Positions 11,970 to 24,700 of a stretch of 64,000 nucleotides of DNA are shown piece after piece. Within the stretch, counting starts at the first letter, position 1; each line of letters opens with the position of its first letter. The DNA is from Neckera pumila. Taxonomy: Eukaryota > Streptophyta > Bryopsida > Hypnales > Neckeraceae. Made by a program: the position numbers and the translations under genes. The stretch covers positions 11,033,823 through 11,097,822 of the forward strand of contig OZ018408.1 of assembly GCA_963969595.1 (NCBI GenBank), written 5' to 3'. The notes below the pieces were generated by a model. That model saw nothing but the letters and a program-made list of their open reading frames with translations. It was not told the origin of the DNA and ran no database searches.

Positions 11970-12714
11970 GGTGATTGCAAGAAACACTTGTCCTATTTTT
12001 TGGCCCCTTGCCCTCGAATTTTTTGCTCATAACTTTTGCATCATTTTTTTATTTGGCATGAAATTTGGAATGAAGGTACATGCGGTAGTTAAAGACACGG
12101 AATAATTTTTTCAAATTTTTCAAAAATTAGTTTATTATTTTTAATTTGCCTCCAATTGGGTGTCTACATTGGCCATTTTGGGGTTTTTTTAGTCTTATTT
12201 TTGACCCAAAATTACAAATTTGAAGCCACAAATTAGACAAGTTGGAGGTCTACTAACATTACAAGGATTGACAATGAGTGTTTATGATAATAGCAACATG
12301 TCAATTGCACACATAGGGTCAAAGTGACCTTCCTTTGTGTGAAGGTTGGGAAAAAATTCCCTATATGAATTCTTTGGTGCAATGTAAGCGCAATCTTCTT
12401 CAGCAAAATAGTTTTTTATTTTTTTTATTATTTTTTTTTAAACTACTAAAAATGAAAAGGTCCACAGACCTCTTTTTTGCAATTTTCTGCTTCCAGTGTC
12501 TCTTGTAGTATTTTGTAGCAGTCTATAGTACTGCATAGTACTACATATATAGTACTGAACTGATGGTTTAGATCTGCAGGCGCTCAAAATCTACAATTTA
12601 GATTTCCAGGGCTACTTTTGACACATAGTATTGGTAATACTGCATAATACTGCCAATCCTATGGCTAAAATTGCGTTATTGAGCCAAATATGTGAAATGT
12701 TTCTTGCAATCACC
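11970..12714. mobile_element. MITE, GGTGATTGCAAGAAACAC family, copy 1 (about 745 bp)
   Basis: The left end is GGTGATTGCAAGAAACACTT and the right end is AAATGTTTCTTGCAATCACC, an inverted repeat of about 20 bases with one or two mismatches. A second copy with the same termini sits in intron 33 of the callose synthase gene (29,636-30,423). Flanking 'tgcgg' occurs on both sides, but one base off, so the target duplication is unresolved. No coding sequence is seen. Confidence 0.75.
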
Positions 12715-15300
12715 GTGCGGATAACAGTTTGTGAAAGTTACTGTGGACTATAATAAAATGGTGATGATATGTGAAAAATACAAGGGAAGGGCAAATATGT
12801 GGTATGCTTTGCTAAAAAAAGGAAAATGGATGGATGTACACTATGGATGAGAAGAAAAGCTCTTTATACAAGTAGAATGGTAGGAAGTAAAAAAATCCAT
12901 ATGGGATATATAAAGCAAGAATTGTATTCAAAGTAGAATTTGTGAAACAACATCCACATGTCTGAAACAATGTGTGCAAATGTCTAGCACTTGGTCAAGC
13001 TCTCATCTTCAACTTATCTTATATTGTTTGAAGATTTATGGTGAATAATGGATTTCAGTATAAAACATCTTCTCTACCCTTCATTGACACTTACTATCAA
13101 TAATGTAATTCCTTCACTTTGCCATCAAAAATACTCTTGATGATAGATGGTAAATTGTCTTTAATTCTCACTGAATTTGACAATTTTTCTTGTTCATTTT
13201 ATTTTTTGACTTCTTTTTAAATAATGATTTTCTCCAATCCTGTCTTATGGGTACAATATGCACCAATGGATGTTCTCTAAAAACGTGAAGATGTTTAAAT
13301 TGACGTCTCAAAAAATAGTATTAAAAAATTCTCAGACAGTGCAAAAGTGTGTTGACTAGGCATGCCACATCATCCTTGCTTTTTACCTTGTCATTTTTCC
13401 AGGCGCACATCAGGTGCCACTTCATGAATGTGTTGGATGAAAAAATTCCCACGTAGCATTCCTTGCCTTTATGGCGCTTACTTGGTGCTAAGGTGACAAC
13501 TACATGGTGAAATTTCACCACCCTCAAAAAACATGTTCTTGTGGTCATTAGCTCAAAAACATCTAACATCATGGCACCATTTTGGATGTTTTTGCCATGT
13601 CATTCTTGACACGATTTTTTGAATATCAGCGTTGATATGCGAAAATACCATCTACAAAATCCACATGCCTGATTATATTTAGACATTAAAAAATCCACAG
13701 ATTTTTTTATCAATGGTTGTAGGGTACCTAATTATACTAAGGCTCAAGGCTTATAGGCTTGCACACTAGCGTCGTTGCATTTCTAGGCTCATACACTAGA
13801 GTCGTTGCATCTCATATTAATTTCATTCCAACCTCGTGGTAGAAACACTTGAAAAGCTAGAAAATCAATTAAAGAAATAGGGATATGAGATACTCTATGG
13901 TGATGAGGCAAGGCCATGACATATCAACCTTGAAAATTTGTACTGGCTTCACATGTATTGTGGCCCTCTTTTCCATTGGACTATTGTCTTGCATTAATTG
14001 ACCATGTAGGAAAGATAAATCTCAGCAAAAAAGAAAAAGAAGAATGGTTTAGTGAGCTTGCAATATAGAACTCATTTGGTGTGGAAAGAAGCTTTTTATT
14101 TCCAGGGTTGCTTGAGTGGTGAGTTTCATCAAGGCTTGTAAGGATTTGAAGTTGCCTCCTATTCTTCAAGAAATGCTACATTTTGCTTTTGCGTGGAACT
14201 TATGGCCTAGACTTAATGGATTTGGCCTTGGCACACTGGTGAAGTGGTCAAGAATTCAAATCCAAATGTTGGCAGGGTGCTTAATACTATAGCCACCCAA
14301 CTATGGTGGGATCAAATGACCTTGTTGTTGTATGGAGACCTAATAATTTCCTAGGAGAAGAAACATGTTTTTTTTTCGATAGGGTCTACTTCCAAACAAG
14401 GATGGAATTTGACTGAGGCTTTAATAGTTGAACCATTCCCAAGAGACCTCCATTCAATTTTGTCTTTCATACCAAAGTTACCTTGCTTTTTTCACATGGA
14501 AAAGTTACACTACCTTCTTTGCATGGAGATATCAAGTGTTGTAGGGCAATGTTTGGGAATTTTTTTGAGTTTTACCGGCTATTTGCTTTCAATTGCCGAA
14601 TTGAACCATTTTATTAAGTAAAGAGTCCAATTATTTTCTCTATTTTTACTCAAAATCATTTTTTTTTATAGATTTGTCGATGTTTTCAAATTACAACTGG
14701 GATTTTTCCCAACTCCACCAGCTAACTTTGAACTAAGATAGGAGGCTGTAAAATGGAGAGGGCATTAAGAACCGCCCCTATAAATGGTTGTGAAATGGAC
14801 ATGAGGTGGTTCTAAAATTGACCACTATAGTCATTGAATGAATCAAGGAAAAAAGCATTATTAATTGCAAGAGCCAATCCTTCTCTTTGCTTTCCCCATT
14901 TCTATTTAGAATTGCAAGGGAACCATTTAGGAAAGACCTAAGGCTCACAAATAGGGACCTACTACCCAATTCGTTTGAAAATTTATAAGTAATTCAAAAA
15001 TGCTCGGAAAAATACAAAACCAGTTGGATTAGATTCCTCATCAATTTCTCTTTGTCTGAAAAATGAGCCAAAAATATTCCCGTCCAAGGAAATACATGAA
15101 AAGGGGGATCAGCCCTTAGAGTGTCCATTTCTGAGCCTCCTACCTTAGCCGCCGATTTTTCCTGAACATGTTCACGGGTGCTGCAGGGGTGCTGCAGGGG
15201 ATGCATAAGATTTCAAACCATGAACAACTGCTCTGAACGGATGTGATATTACAGAAGGTGACATTAAAGAGTGCTTTTTTGCGTAGTCGCGTTCCCACTG
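12715..15300. other. Intergenic DNA leading to the callose synthase promoter
   Basis: AT-rich with no recognised gene. At about 13,755-13,812 the block 'aggcttgcacactagcgtcg' is followed by a close copy, 'aggctcatacactagagtcg'. At 13,380-13,560 the DNA is less AT-rich but carries no convincing frame. From about 15,290 the sequence becomes GC-rich, which marks the upstream region and leader of the next gene. Confidence 0.4.
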
Positions 15301-15754
15301 CACGAACAATTCGTTGAACATGCGAGGAGGGAGAAGTCAAAGGCGCGCTTCAAACGAACGCCCTGGATATTGTGTTCTCCATCGCCATTCCGAGTCCCCA
15401 GTCACCGGCGTTCGCAGCGTTACCGCCGGCCTGGTGTTAGCAATTCAGCGCGTCCAGCCAACCGATGGAACAAGCGAACAATCGGTAGTGACTTTCGCAG
15501 AATCATCGCTCTTTACAGCTCCATCTCTTGCAGCTCTTCCTGAGCTCTGCGTTCTTCTCTTTTGTGTACTTCTTCATCGCCGAGTACTGCTCCCTTTTCT
15601 TCGAGTCTTAGACCTTCTTGACTGATTCTTGCGTTTGGAAAGGGAGCTTGCTGGTGGATTTCCAGCCCGATCCAGCTTGTTTGATTTTTTTGCTGGTTTC
15701 TTGCCATTTTCGGTTTGCGAGTTTGTTGTGAGGGAATTGGGATGCGAGTGCGCG

Positions 15755-18700
15755 ATGGAGTGGGACGAGAGATCGGGGAGGTATGACAGAGCGGAGAGGT
15801 ATGAGATAACCGAGCAGTCGACGGGCTCCCGGGGCGGTCGAGAGCGGCGACCCGTCATTTCGCGACGCGTGCTGCGGAATTGGGAACAGCTGGTCAGCGC
15901 AGCCGTGACGGCGGACTTAGAGGCTGGCGGGGGGAAGTCCGATTGGAGTGATAGCGAGCAAGGAGACGGGGAGGAGGACGATGGCTTGGAGCGGATGCCG
16001 CGGCGGACGACGACGAAGCGGAGTTCGGAGCGATCCAAGTCGTACGTTGTCCCTCAGTCGTTGGCCGCGCAGACCGACATTGATGCCGTCATGGAAGCTG
16101 CCGATGCTATCAAGGAGGAAAATACGGAAGTGGCGCGCATTTGTATGTGAATCTTTGTTACTGCTACTCACCTATCCCCTGCTGCCATCTTTCGTGTGTC
16201 GGTAGCCCTTCTATATAAAAAGTGTGTATAATAAGTCTGATTCATCCAAATTCAAGAGGATTAGCCTACTGATTCTAGGGTTACAGTTGTAGTGCGTCAA
16301 ATGTTTTTAGTTTGCTTTTGGTCTGTTAGGAAGAGATTTAGAGATTCTTCTTCTTCCTAGTCGAATTTAGTCGGCCGTGCCCTGCTGATATCTTTCATTT
16401 ATCGGTAGAGCTTCGAAATGTGACATTAAAAATACAGTTAAAATCGATGAGCTTACATTGCGTAACAAGTCTGATTTATCCAAATTCAAGAGTATTAGCT
16501 TTTTGGTTTGTTAGGGTTACAGTATTAGTGTACCTGATTTTTTACTTCTGCTGGAAAGACTGTGAGGATGAACTTTGGAGATTGCTCTTCTTCTGAGTCT
16601 AATTTAGTCGAACGACACAATGCTGTTGCTTTGATTCTGCAGTGTACGAATATGCATACAATTTGGCTTCACAAATGGATCCCAGAAATGAAGGGCGAGG
16701 CGTTCTGCAGTTCAAATCGGCTTTGAAGGCCGTTCTCCTGGTGCGTGTTGATTATGTGTTCCAGAAAGATTATGTGGAAGCAGAGTGTATTGATATTAAG
16801 CCGTATTTTACATGCAAGTGACGAACTAATTGATGTTGATGCAGCAAAAACGTACAAAGCACCACATCGACCGAAGCCAAGATGTGAGGCTTCTCACTGA
16901 GTACCACATTATGCTCAAAATGAGAGACAAGATTGTGGACCTTGATGAAGAGGAGCAAGCGGCTCGAGAAGGTCGGGTTCTGGGAAACGAGACTCCTGAA
17001 TAGTATGTTACTGCTCCCATTACTTTTGGTGAAGTCTTCATATTCTTTTGACCTGGTCTTTGACGAACTTAAAGGCTGATAGTGCATTCTGGTGACTGGC
17101 TTCCCTAAGTTTTTTAGAACCGGTTTCTATTTTCTGTCTTATTGCATCTAGAGGGTCCTGGTCTTGAATTTTATCTTGATGGAGTTGCTTTTGCCTCTCT
17201 GCTTGTTGTGATACGAGCCATTCTTCCAATATTAAATATTTTATTAGGCATTGCTGGTGCATATTCAGCTGCCCCACTCTGGCCTGTGAATTGTATCTGG
17301 GAAGTATTAACAATAAGATTGAGCTCTATTGCTTTGAAAGTTTGACTAATTTCAAGTTAAAAAAAGAAATTCTGGTCCATGTTGGAGATAGCAGGGCAGT
17401 TGTTACGGGGTAGTAATGCAGTATGCGGTGATGGCATAGCAGCTGACAAACTAAATGGTTGTGTTGTGATTGGGCTTTGTGGTTTGGTTTCTCTGTAGCC
17501 AAGCGTGGAGAGCAAAGAGATTGCGAAAATTTTACGCAATTGCAAATATCTTGAACCTTGCAGCCAACTTTTTGGCGCCAGCGGAACCTGAAGTTGGTTC
17601 CAGAGTTCGTGATCCAGCTGTAAGTTGAAATGTAGTATCTCTATATTTGACGAGGGTTAGGCTTTTTATCTTTCGTATTGGATTTGTAATTTGAAGTGGG
17701 CTTCACTGACAACGCATTTTCTCCGTATGCAGAAAAAGGCACTGGATGCTGATGCCAGAAAGATTGAGCAGTTCAAGGCTTACAATATTCTGCCTTTGGA
17801 ATCTGCTGGCGTTAATAATTCTTTCCAGTCTTTTCCCGAGGTAACTTTCTGTAAAGTCTCGTGCATTCTATATCATTGGACCTGAAACTGGTTGTTGTTC
17901 TTTGCACATCGCATTCTCCACTTGTGCAATGTCTTTTTAAGAATTAAATTTACATTCATTTTTTGCTATGTATATTAATTGGTATTCGAATCAACTGCTG
18001 ATAATCTTGAACCAGCATAGAAGGCAGACGGAGGTATCCTGGCATGATTAGACCAACTTTTTCTTTACAATGTACTGTGTATAATCTTAGTTTGATACTA
18101 AATAGCCCGAGTAAGTGGGTAATTGTTTGATCTTTTCCTTGCACTCAGAAGAGTTGCCATGCGTGCTTTTTCATTGCTAATTATGTCGTAAAGGTCAAGA
18201 AGCTTGTACATACTGTCTGGAACCCAACGCAGTGTTGATACATATAGATTGGAGTGCTTGTGGCTTGTGTCTTCAGGTGGTTGCTGCCACAAGAGCTTTG
18301 TACACGAACGAATGGTCTCAGTTTCCGCAGTTCAGAGCTAATTACTCCAAGGAAGTTGGCAGGGATGTCTTGGACATTTTTGATTTCTTGCATTATACTT
18401 TTTGTTTCCAGGTATTCGCTCACTGCAATTCTAATTTCAAATTAGTAACGGAGTAGCTGATTTCCGACTTGGAAAATTGCAGCTTGTTAGTTCGTTTGGT
18501 TCCCTGTTCTGTTGTCTGTTTGCCTGTTCTGTAATGCTCAGATACATGGATATGAACAGTAATTTTCAATCGTTGCTGTCTGTGAATAAGTCAGCATATT
18601 CAGCAGATGTAGTGCAGATGGAACAGCATTTTTGCCTTCTTTTTGTGATGATAGAATATACAGAATTTGAATATGTTAGTGTGTACAAGATACGAATATA

Positions 18701-21700
18701 AGATTGAGACTATGGATTTCTGCAGGAAGACCCTTTTTGAAACTTCTGTGATTCTGAACTAAATATCATCGTCTGTGGTCGTTTAGATATTTGTGGAATG
18801 TTTACGGCTTCTCTAGGCAGAAGATGAAACTGTTTTGAAGTGAGGATATTCTAGGTTCTGCACTTTCTTAATGAGAGTGTTCGAAATTAATCCTTTAATT
18901 CTTTATACCAGGTTTCTTTCTCTTGGCCGTTGGAGTTCCGGTAGAATGTTATGTTCTTTACATTAAACGATGGATAGATTACTTGGCGTCCACGAATTTG
19001 AGCTTCTTCGAGTTTCTGTTGGTTCGTACATGGAGTGGTGTGAGCCTCACTCGCTTCCTGTCAACGTGCGCAGAAAGACAATGTATCTAATCAGCGGGAG
19101 CATCTCATCCTTCTCTTGGCTAATGCGGCGTCTCGGGAGGGTACCCTCTCTGAAGGGACTGCACTTGCTCATAATGCCAAGGTGTGTGGTTTTTGGTTCA
19201 AATTTCTTAATGCTTTTTCTAATTCACATTCCTCATACTCTCGGATAAGACGACGAGGGAGAATATTTCAATTTGCTGCATGTTCCTTGAGATGTTGTTC
19301 GGGAGTAAGACATGGTACCTATTGACGATGAAGCCTTTAAACTTCTGATATTTGTCCTCGTGCATGACAGTTGGATGTGAAATCCATTGAAAAAGTGCAT
19401 GATCGGATCTTAGCAAACTATGTACGCTGGTGTAACTTTTTGAACAAGAAACCTCAGACCAAACTGTGAGATTCTGCTCCTACTTTCCGATGCTGACTTC
19501 TAAGCTCAAGCGACTGAAGAATTTTATGTTAGTTGTTTTAGCATTCATTTCAAATGGTGATCAAATCTAGAATTTTATTACCGGCGCTTATTTTTCCGGA
19601 GCATCTCTCAGATCATTCGAGTCTGACGAAGTTATCTGTGGACTCTTGACTCTATCAACCAATTGGATATCAAAAATTGGGGTCATGACCTTTTGAAGTG
19701 TTACGATTTTTGTTGGGTTTGTTAAATTGGAATGCAGAGCGATGAATCCACAGAAGCAACTCTGCTTGACTGCTCTTTATCTCTTGATTTGGGGTGAAGC
19801 AGCAAATGTCCGCTTTCTACCCGAATGCCTATGTTACATATTTCATAATGTAAGTTTCATTCTCTTCGTGGGTCCGATGAGATTCTCTTGATCTCTAATC
19901 TGCAAGGATTTGTTCGTGGTTGTCTTGAGTTAAGTTTAGTGGTTGGGTGAACTGAGGTTCACATTGTGGTTTCTTTTCTGCTTTGCGTTTGGGTGATTGC
20001 TTACTCATGAACGTGTTCTAAAAGGTTTTTAAAGACACGTAGGTCCAGGTCATATTGCCTTCATTTTAACATCATCATTTGGTTGGGATACGATCAATAG
20101 ATGGCTGGCGAGTGTTTTACGTTACTGGAGAAAGATGTTGTCGAGAGATCAACAGTTACTATTAAGGTTCCTGAGACTGGAATTCCTGTAGACAACGAGG
20201 ATAAACTCTATGAGTATGCATTTCTGAAGCAGATTATTACTCCAATTTACGATGTTGTGGCTGCGGTAAGAAATGTGGTGCTTTGTGCTTCAAGAATTTG
20301 AAATTCGTGCGTATTTTGTTTTTTGACATAGTCAACTTGACTGATAGGCATATCTAAAATACCTTTTAAATTATTATTTTTGAATGTATTTTACCACATC
20401 CAAATTCGCATTCACAGAAATCATGGGTTCGTGCAGGAGGCCAAAAATAGTGCAGATGGAAAAGCGCCACATGGAAGCTGGCGGAATTATGATGATTTTA
20501 ACGAGTATTTCTGGTGAAGTATAGCTGTTTTTTTTTGAAGGAGGGGTGGGGGTGGGGGTGGTATCTGTTTCAAGTGGAATGTTCTTTCGGCTGTGGTTTG
20601 AAAGTTTTTACTGGAAAGTTGGTCTGATCATGTCAAGGATTTGTTGTGAGTGCAGGCAATCGTCTTGTTTTGACCTTAAATGGCCTTGGCGTTTGGAGGC
20701 AGGTTTTTTCACGAAGCCCAAGAAAAAGGAAAAAAAGGTCCGATTCACGTTGTGCTTGTACGATATCTTTGTTTCTTACCGTATCTATTTCTGCAGGGCA
20801 TAAGTTCCTTGATGTCCGGTATCTATATGAACTGCAGTATGTTGCAGTTTAGATTTTTTGAAGGTCAGTCTGATTTTACAATATATAGACTTATCTTTAA
20901 TTATTATTACTTCGTGTCCAGGCAACCTCTCCAGGTGGAGATTCGTTGGGACCCGATCCTAGGAGAGAGCGTAGAGTTGGAAAAATAAATTTTGTGGAGC
21001 ATCGCTCAAGTTTCCATTTATACCACAGCTTTCACCGGCTTTGGATTCTCCTGGCTTGCATGTTTCAGGTAGACCTGTTATCTAAAAATCTGAAAATCTC
21101 TAATTGTCTCAATTTTTTCCAATTGTCACATTCTTTTAGTGTACTTAGAATTCCCAGGACCAAGCGCAGAATCCCAGACCTTGCATTTCAACTTTTGAGG
21201 GTCCTGCGTTTGCATATGAATAATGTATTATCATTGTTCTTTGATTTTCTGTGTTACGCACTCTATCTTGGTTGGCTACTCTCTTACATTTCATTGTTTC
21301 TTTTTCAGATCTTGGCAATATGGGCTTTTTGCAGCAAAAATGGAAATTTAAATCTGCATGTTCGAACCATCAAAAAAATCTTGAGTGTTGGCCCTACGTT
21401 CGCTGTCATGAAGTTTTCAAAATGTGTGTTTGTCTCTACCATTAGAATTTCTTCAGAAACACCAAATACTGAGAGGATATACCCGAGCTTTCAATTCTAG
21501 AATGGTTTCTTCTTTTCAATCGATAGCTGACTGTCATTTGAGCAGTGTGACAGGGTAACTAACCATCACACAATGGATGTGAATATTTTCATTAATTTTG
21601 ATGTGTCCTGGTCGCCATTTAACCCTTTATGGACGAAGAGTTCATAATTTTAATGACCATTCTGATCAACTTAGTGTGGAAAGTATAATCGAAATAGGGA

Positions 21701-24700
21701 AAATCTTAGATTGATTGAAGAACATTGTATATGTTGGTTCAAAAAAATTGTTATGTGAACGAATAAAAACTCCTGAGTAAATTCTTCAAAACTGCTAACG
21801 AATTATGCGGCCAAATATGGTTTTCTTCGTCCTTAATGGATTAAGTTCCGTTGCTTCAGAACGTACGCTTTACATTTTTGGTTTGAAGTTTCTGACAATC
21901 ATCATTGTTTTATGTCCAGCAATTTTGGATGTTGCATTTATGTGGGGAGCCATTAGAAATACTCACAAAAGGATTGTCACGCGGACGCTTATTCGACTGG
22001 CCTGGTTAGCGTGTCTATCTGGTGGTATTATATACCTTTATGTGTGAGTACATCAGAACCTTTTTTGTCGGCACACATGTATGAGTTTACAAATCTTTTC
22101 ATCGTTTTTAAACCCTCTGTGCTCATCTGTGAGGGCATAGTAGGCAGGGTGAAATGAGTGTCTAGAGATCCGTGGTGCCCTTATGTATCACGATACTGAG
22201 CAATAGGATTGTGATGCAGGAAAACCTTAGAAGAGGATGCTAAGATTTCGGTCTCCACTCCTTGGTTTCGACTTTACAATTTGGTATTGGGAAGTTATGC
22301 TGGAGCTCAAGTGCTGTTTACCTTTATTTTGCGTCTCCCATTCTTACGGAAGCAAGTTGACCGTTGTTCAAACGTTAGAATGTGTCAATTCATCACTTGG
22401 ATGCAACAGGTACAGTGCCAGATTGCTGTCATGTCCAATGCTTCCCTTTGTTTAAACGGTCTTTGGTAGCAGACTATGCCTGTTACCTGATGCATTGTAC
22501 ATATGTATTTTTTCTTTTACGAAAAATTGAGTAAAATTACTGGTTAGATTTAGTAAATTTGCTTGCAAGATATATTCCCATAGCTGGTCAGGAGCTGATG
22601 AAACCAATGATGGCTAGTGCCATTTTGCAGCTGCGAGAACGTTAGATGCTATCTGGTTACTGAGTTTCTTACATGTCCTCTAGTATGGTTGTGCGCTTCT
22701 TCTTAGGCTGATTCAGTGCAGTCGAAACCCGGATACTATTCGGCTGGTTGACTGCGATATCAGTGCTGATATTCACTCGATTCACACCGATTTCCTCGGC
22801 TAGTGACTCGCACATTTAGAACTTCTATATTTATGTTAACCGATTGTTTCTTTTTAGATTGTCCTGCCGGTTTCTCTCGTTTGGGAATGCTGGTAATGGC
22901 TTCTATTGATTGTGAAGCGATGTTTGTGAAACTCTTCCTTCCCTTTTTATATCAATGTCAGTGAGTGGCGGTTGTGACGTTTGTAGCTGACCAGTGCATC
23001 TATCTGTTCAACAGGAAAGATATTATGTTGGGCGGGGTATGTACGAACGAACAAGTGACTATGTGAAGTAAGTCTGTACTGTGAAGTAAGGTCAAATATA
23101 ATACATGTCTTACTGTGGTTCCAACTGCGATTTCACTGTGTGACCTCTGCTCGTGACGCACGTGCCATGTAGAAGGAAGTGGGCTATATTGCAATTTGAA
23201 CTTTAGATAGAGAGACGTTAATGTTTCTTGTGGGAACTGACACAGGTACTCACTTTTCTGGATCGTTGTCCTAGCTTGCAAATTTGCCTTCACCATGCAT
23301 TTTCAGGTAGGTATCATGTCCAGCACACGTGTTGAGAGTTATGCGAGTCAGTAATAACATCTGCTTTTTTGAAGTTTGTTGTCCTCCTTGCGTATGCGTT
23401 TGATTGGTCAATGTCATCCTCTTTATTTAGTATCAATGTCAAGTGTTCTCATTATCAAGGAGGTTTCAAACTTTGCGCTTCTGTCTTTGTTTCCTGCAGA
23501 TTATGCCCATGGTGGAGCCCACGAGACTTATTATCGATTTTAATAATATCACGTACAAATGGCACAGTTTTATCTCTAAGGGTATGCTTCTTTTAGTTTA
23601 TTAATATAAATAGTGCCAGTGAGTCTTTTATGAATTTTATTGTCATCTCTTTCTTTTGTTGTCCGAGTTTTCTTGGTGCTGACTGAGAACAATCGCGGTC
23701 TGCCAGGTAATAATAACATTTTCACAATCGTGTCACTCTGGGCTCCAGTTGTTATGGTACGCCACCCTCTGATTTGGGCCATTTTGAGCTGTTGAGATTC
23801 GTTATGTTCCTTTTTTTAGACCGTCTGTTTTGTTCCTTTTAGTGAGAGTATCTTGATACTATTTCATAAATATGTCGTTGTACAGAATATTACATGTGAT
23901 TCATGATAGTTTTTTCCTTTCTGTACATAGTTGGTATGTTACGGAATTTCGATTTTCATTGTTTTATATTGATCGAAACTCGGGTGAAGAACGCATTATA
24001 TGCTACCATTCTTGCTACATTTGGCGTCAGCCTATGGTCTGTGTTCTCTCTTAGAGCATTCATGTCTGATGAACTCTGTTCACTTCACCTTACCTTGATG
24101 ATTGCCATCGGGTTTTCCAGATATATGTTTTAGATGTACAAGTGTGGTACACTGTGGCATCAGCTTTGCTAGGAGGTTTGGTAGGTGCAAGAGACAAATT
24201 AGGCGAGGTGATTTCTGAACGCCACAAGCACTCATTATTTTTATGATGCCCTAGAAAGTATTAGGATGTTGATGGAGGCTGGACAATGATTTAATGCACT
24301 GGAATCGAAGCTGCGAAAACAAAAAAGTTGGGGTCAGACTCTCCATAACTCGTAGGCATTTCATCTGTCGGTGATGTAACACTAATAACCTCATAGTTTA
24401 TATGATATAAGATTGCAAGTGTTGGGCCTGATGTTATTTTATAAGCTTGGAACTGGATCCTGTTGACAATTTTAAGGACTGTATTTTCATGTGTGAACCC
24501 CTATTGTGTCATTTCATGTTCCTTTCTTATCTATTTTGATAGCTGTGACCTTCTCTGCTTTACATTTTCAGCTTGACCTGAACCCCTTCCCTTTTGCGTT
24601 GTCAGATTCGATCCCTGGAAATGCTGAGGAAACGATTCCTTGATTACCCTGCAGCATTTGTGAAACACATGGATCCATCTAGGTGATTTTCAATTGTGCC

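Noticed and set aside
15271..15625. Two upstream open frames (90 and 103 codons) before the callose synthase ATG
   Set aside because: They overlap each other in different frames in a GC-rich leader and lack known motifs. The transcription start is unknown, so they are not called as uORFs.
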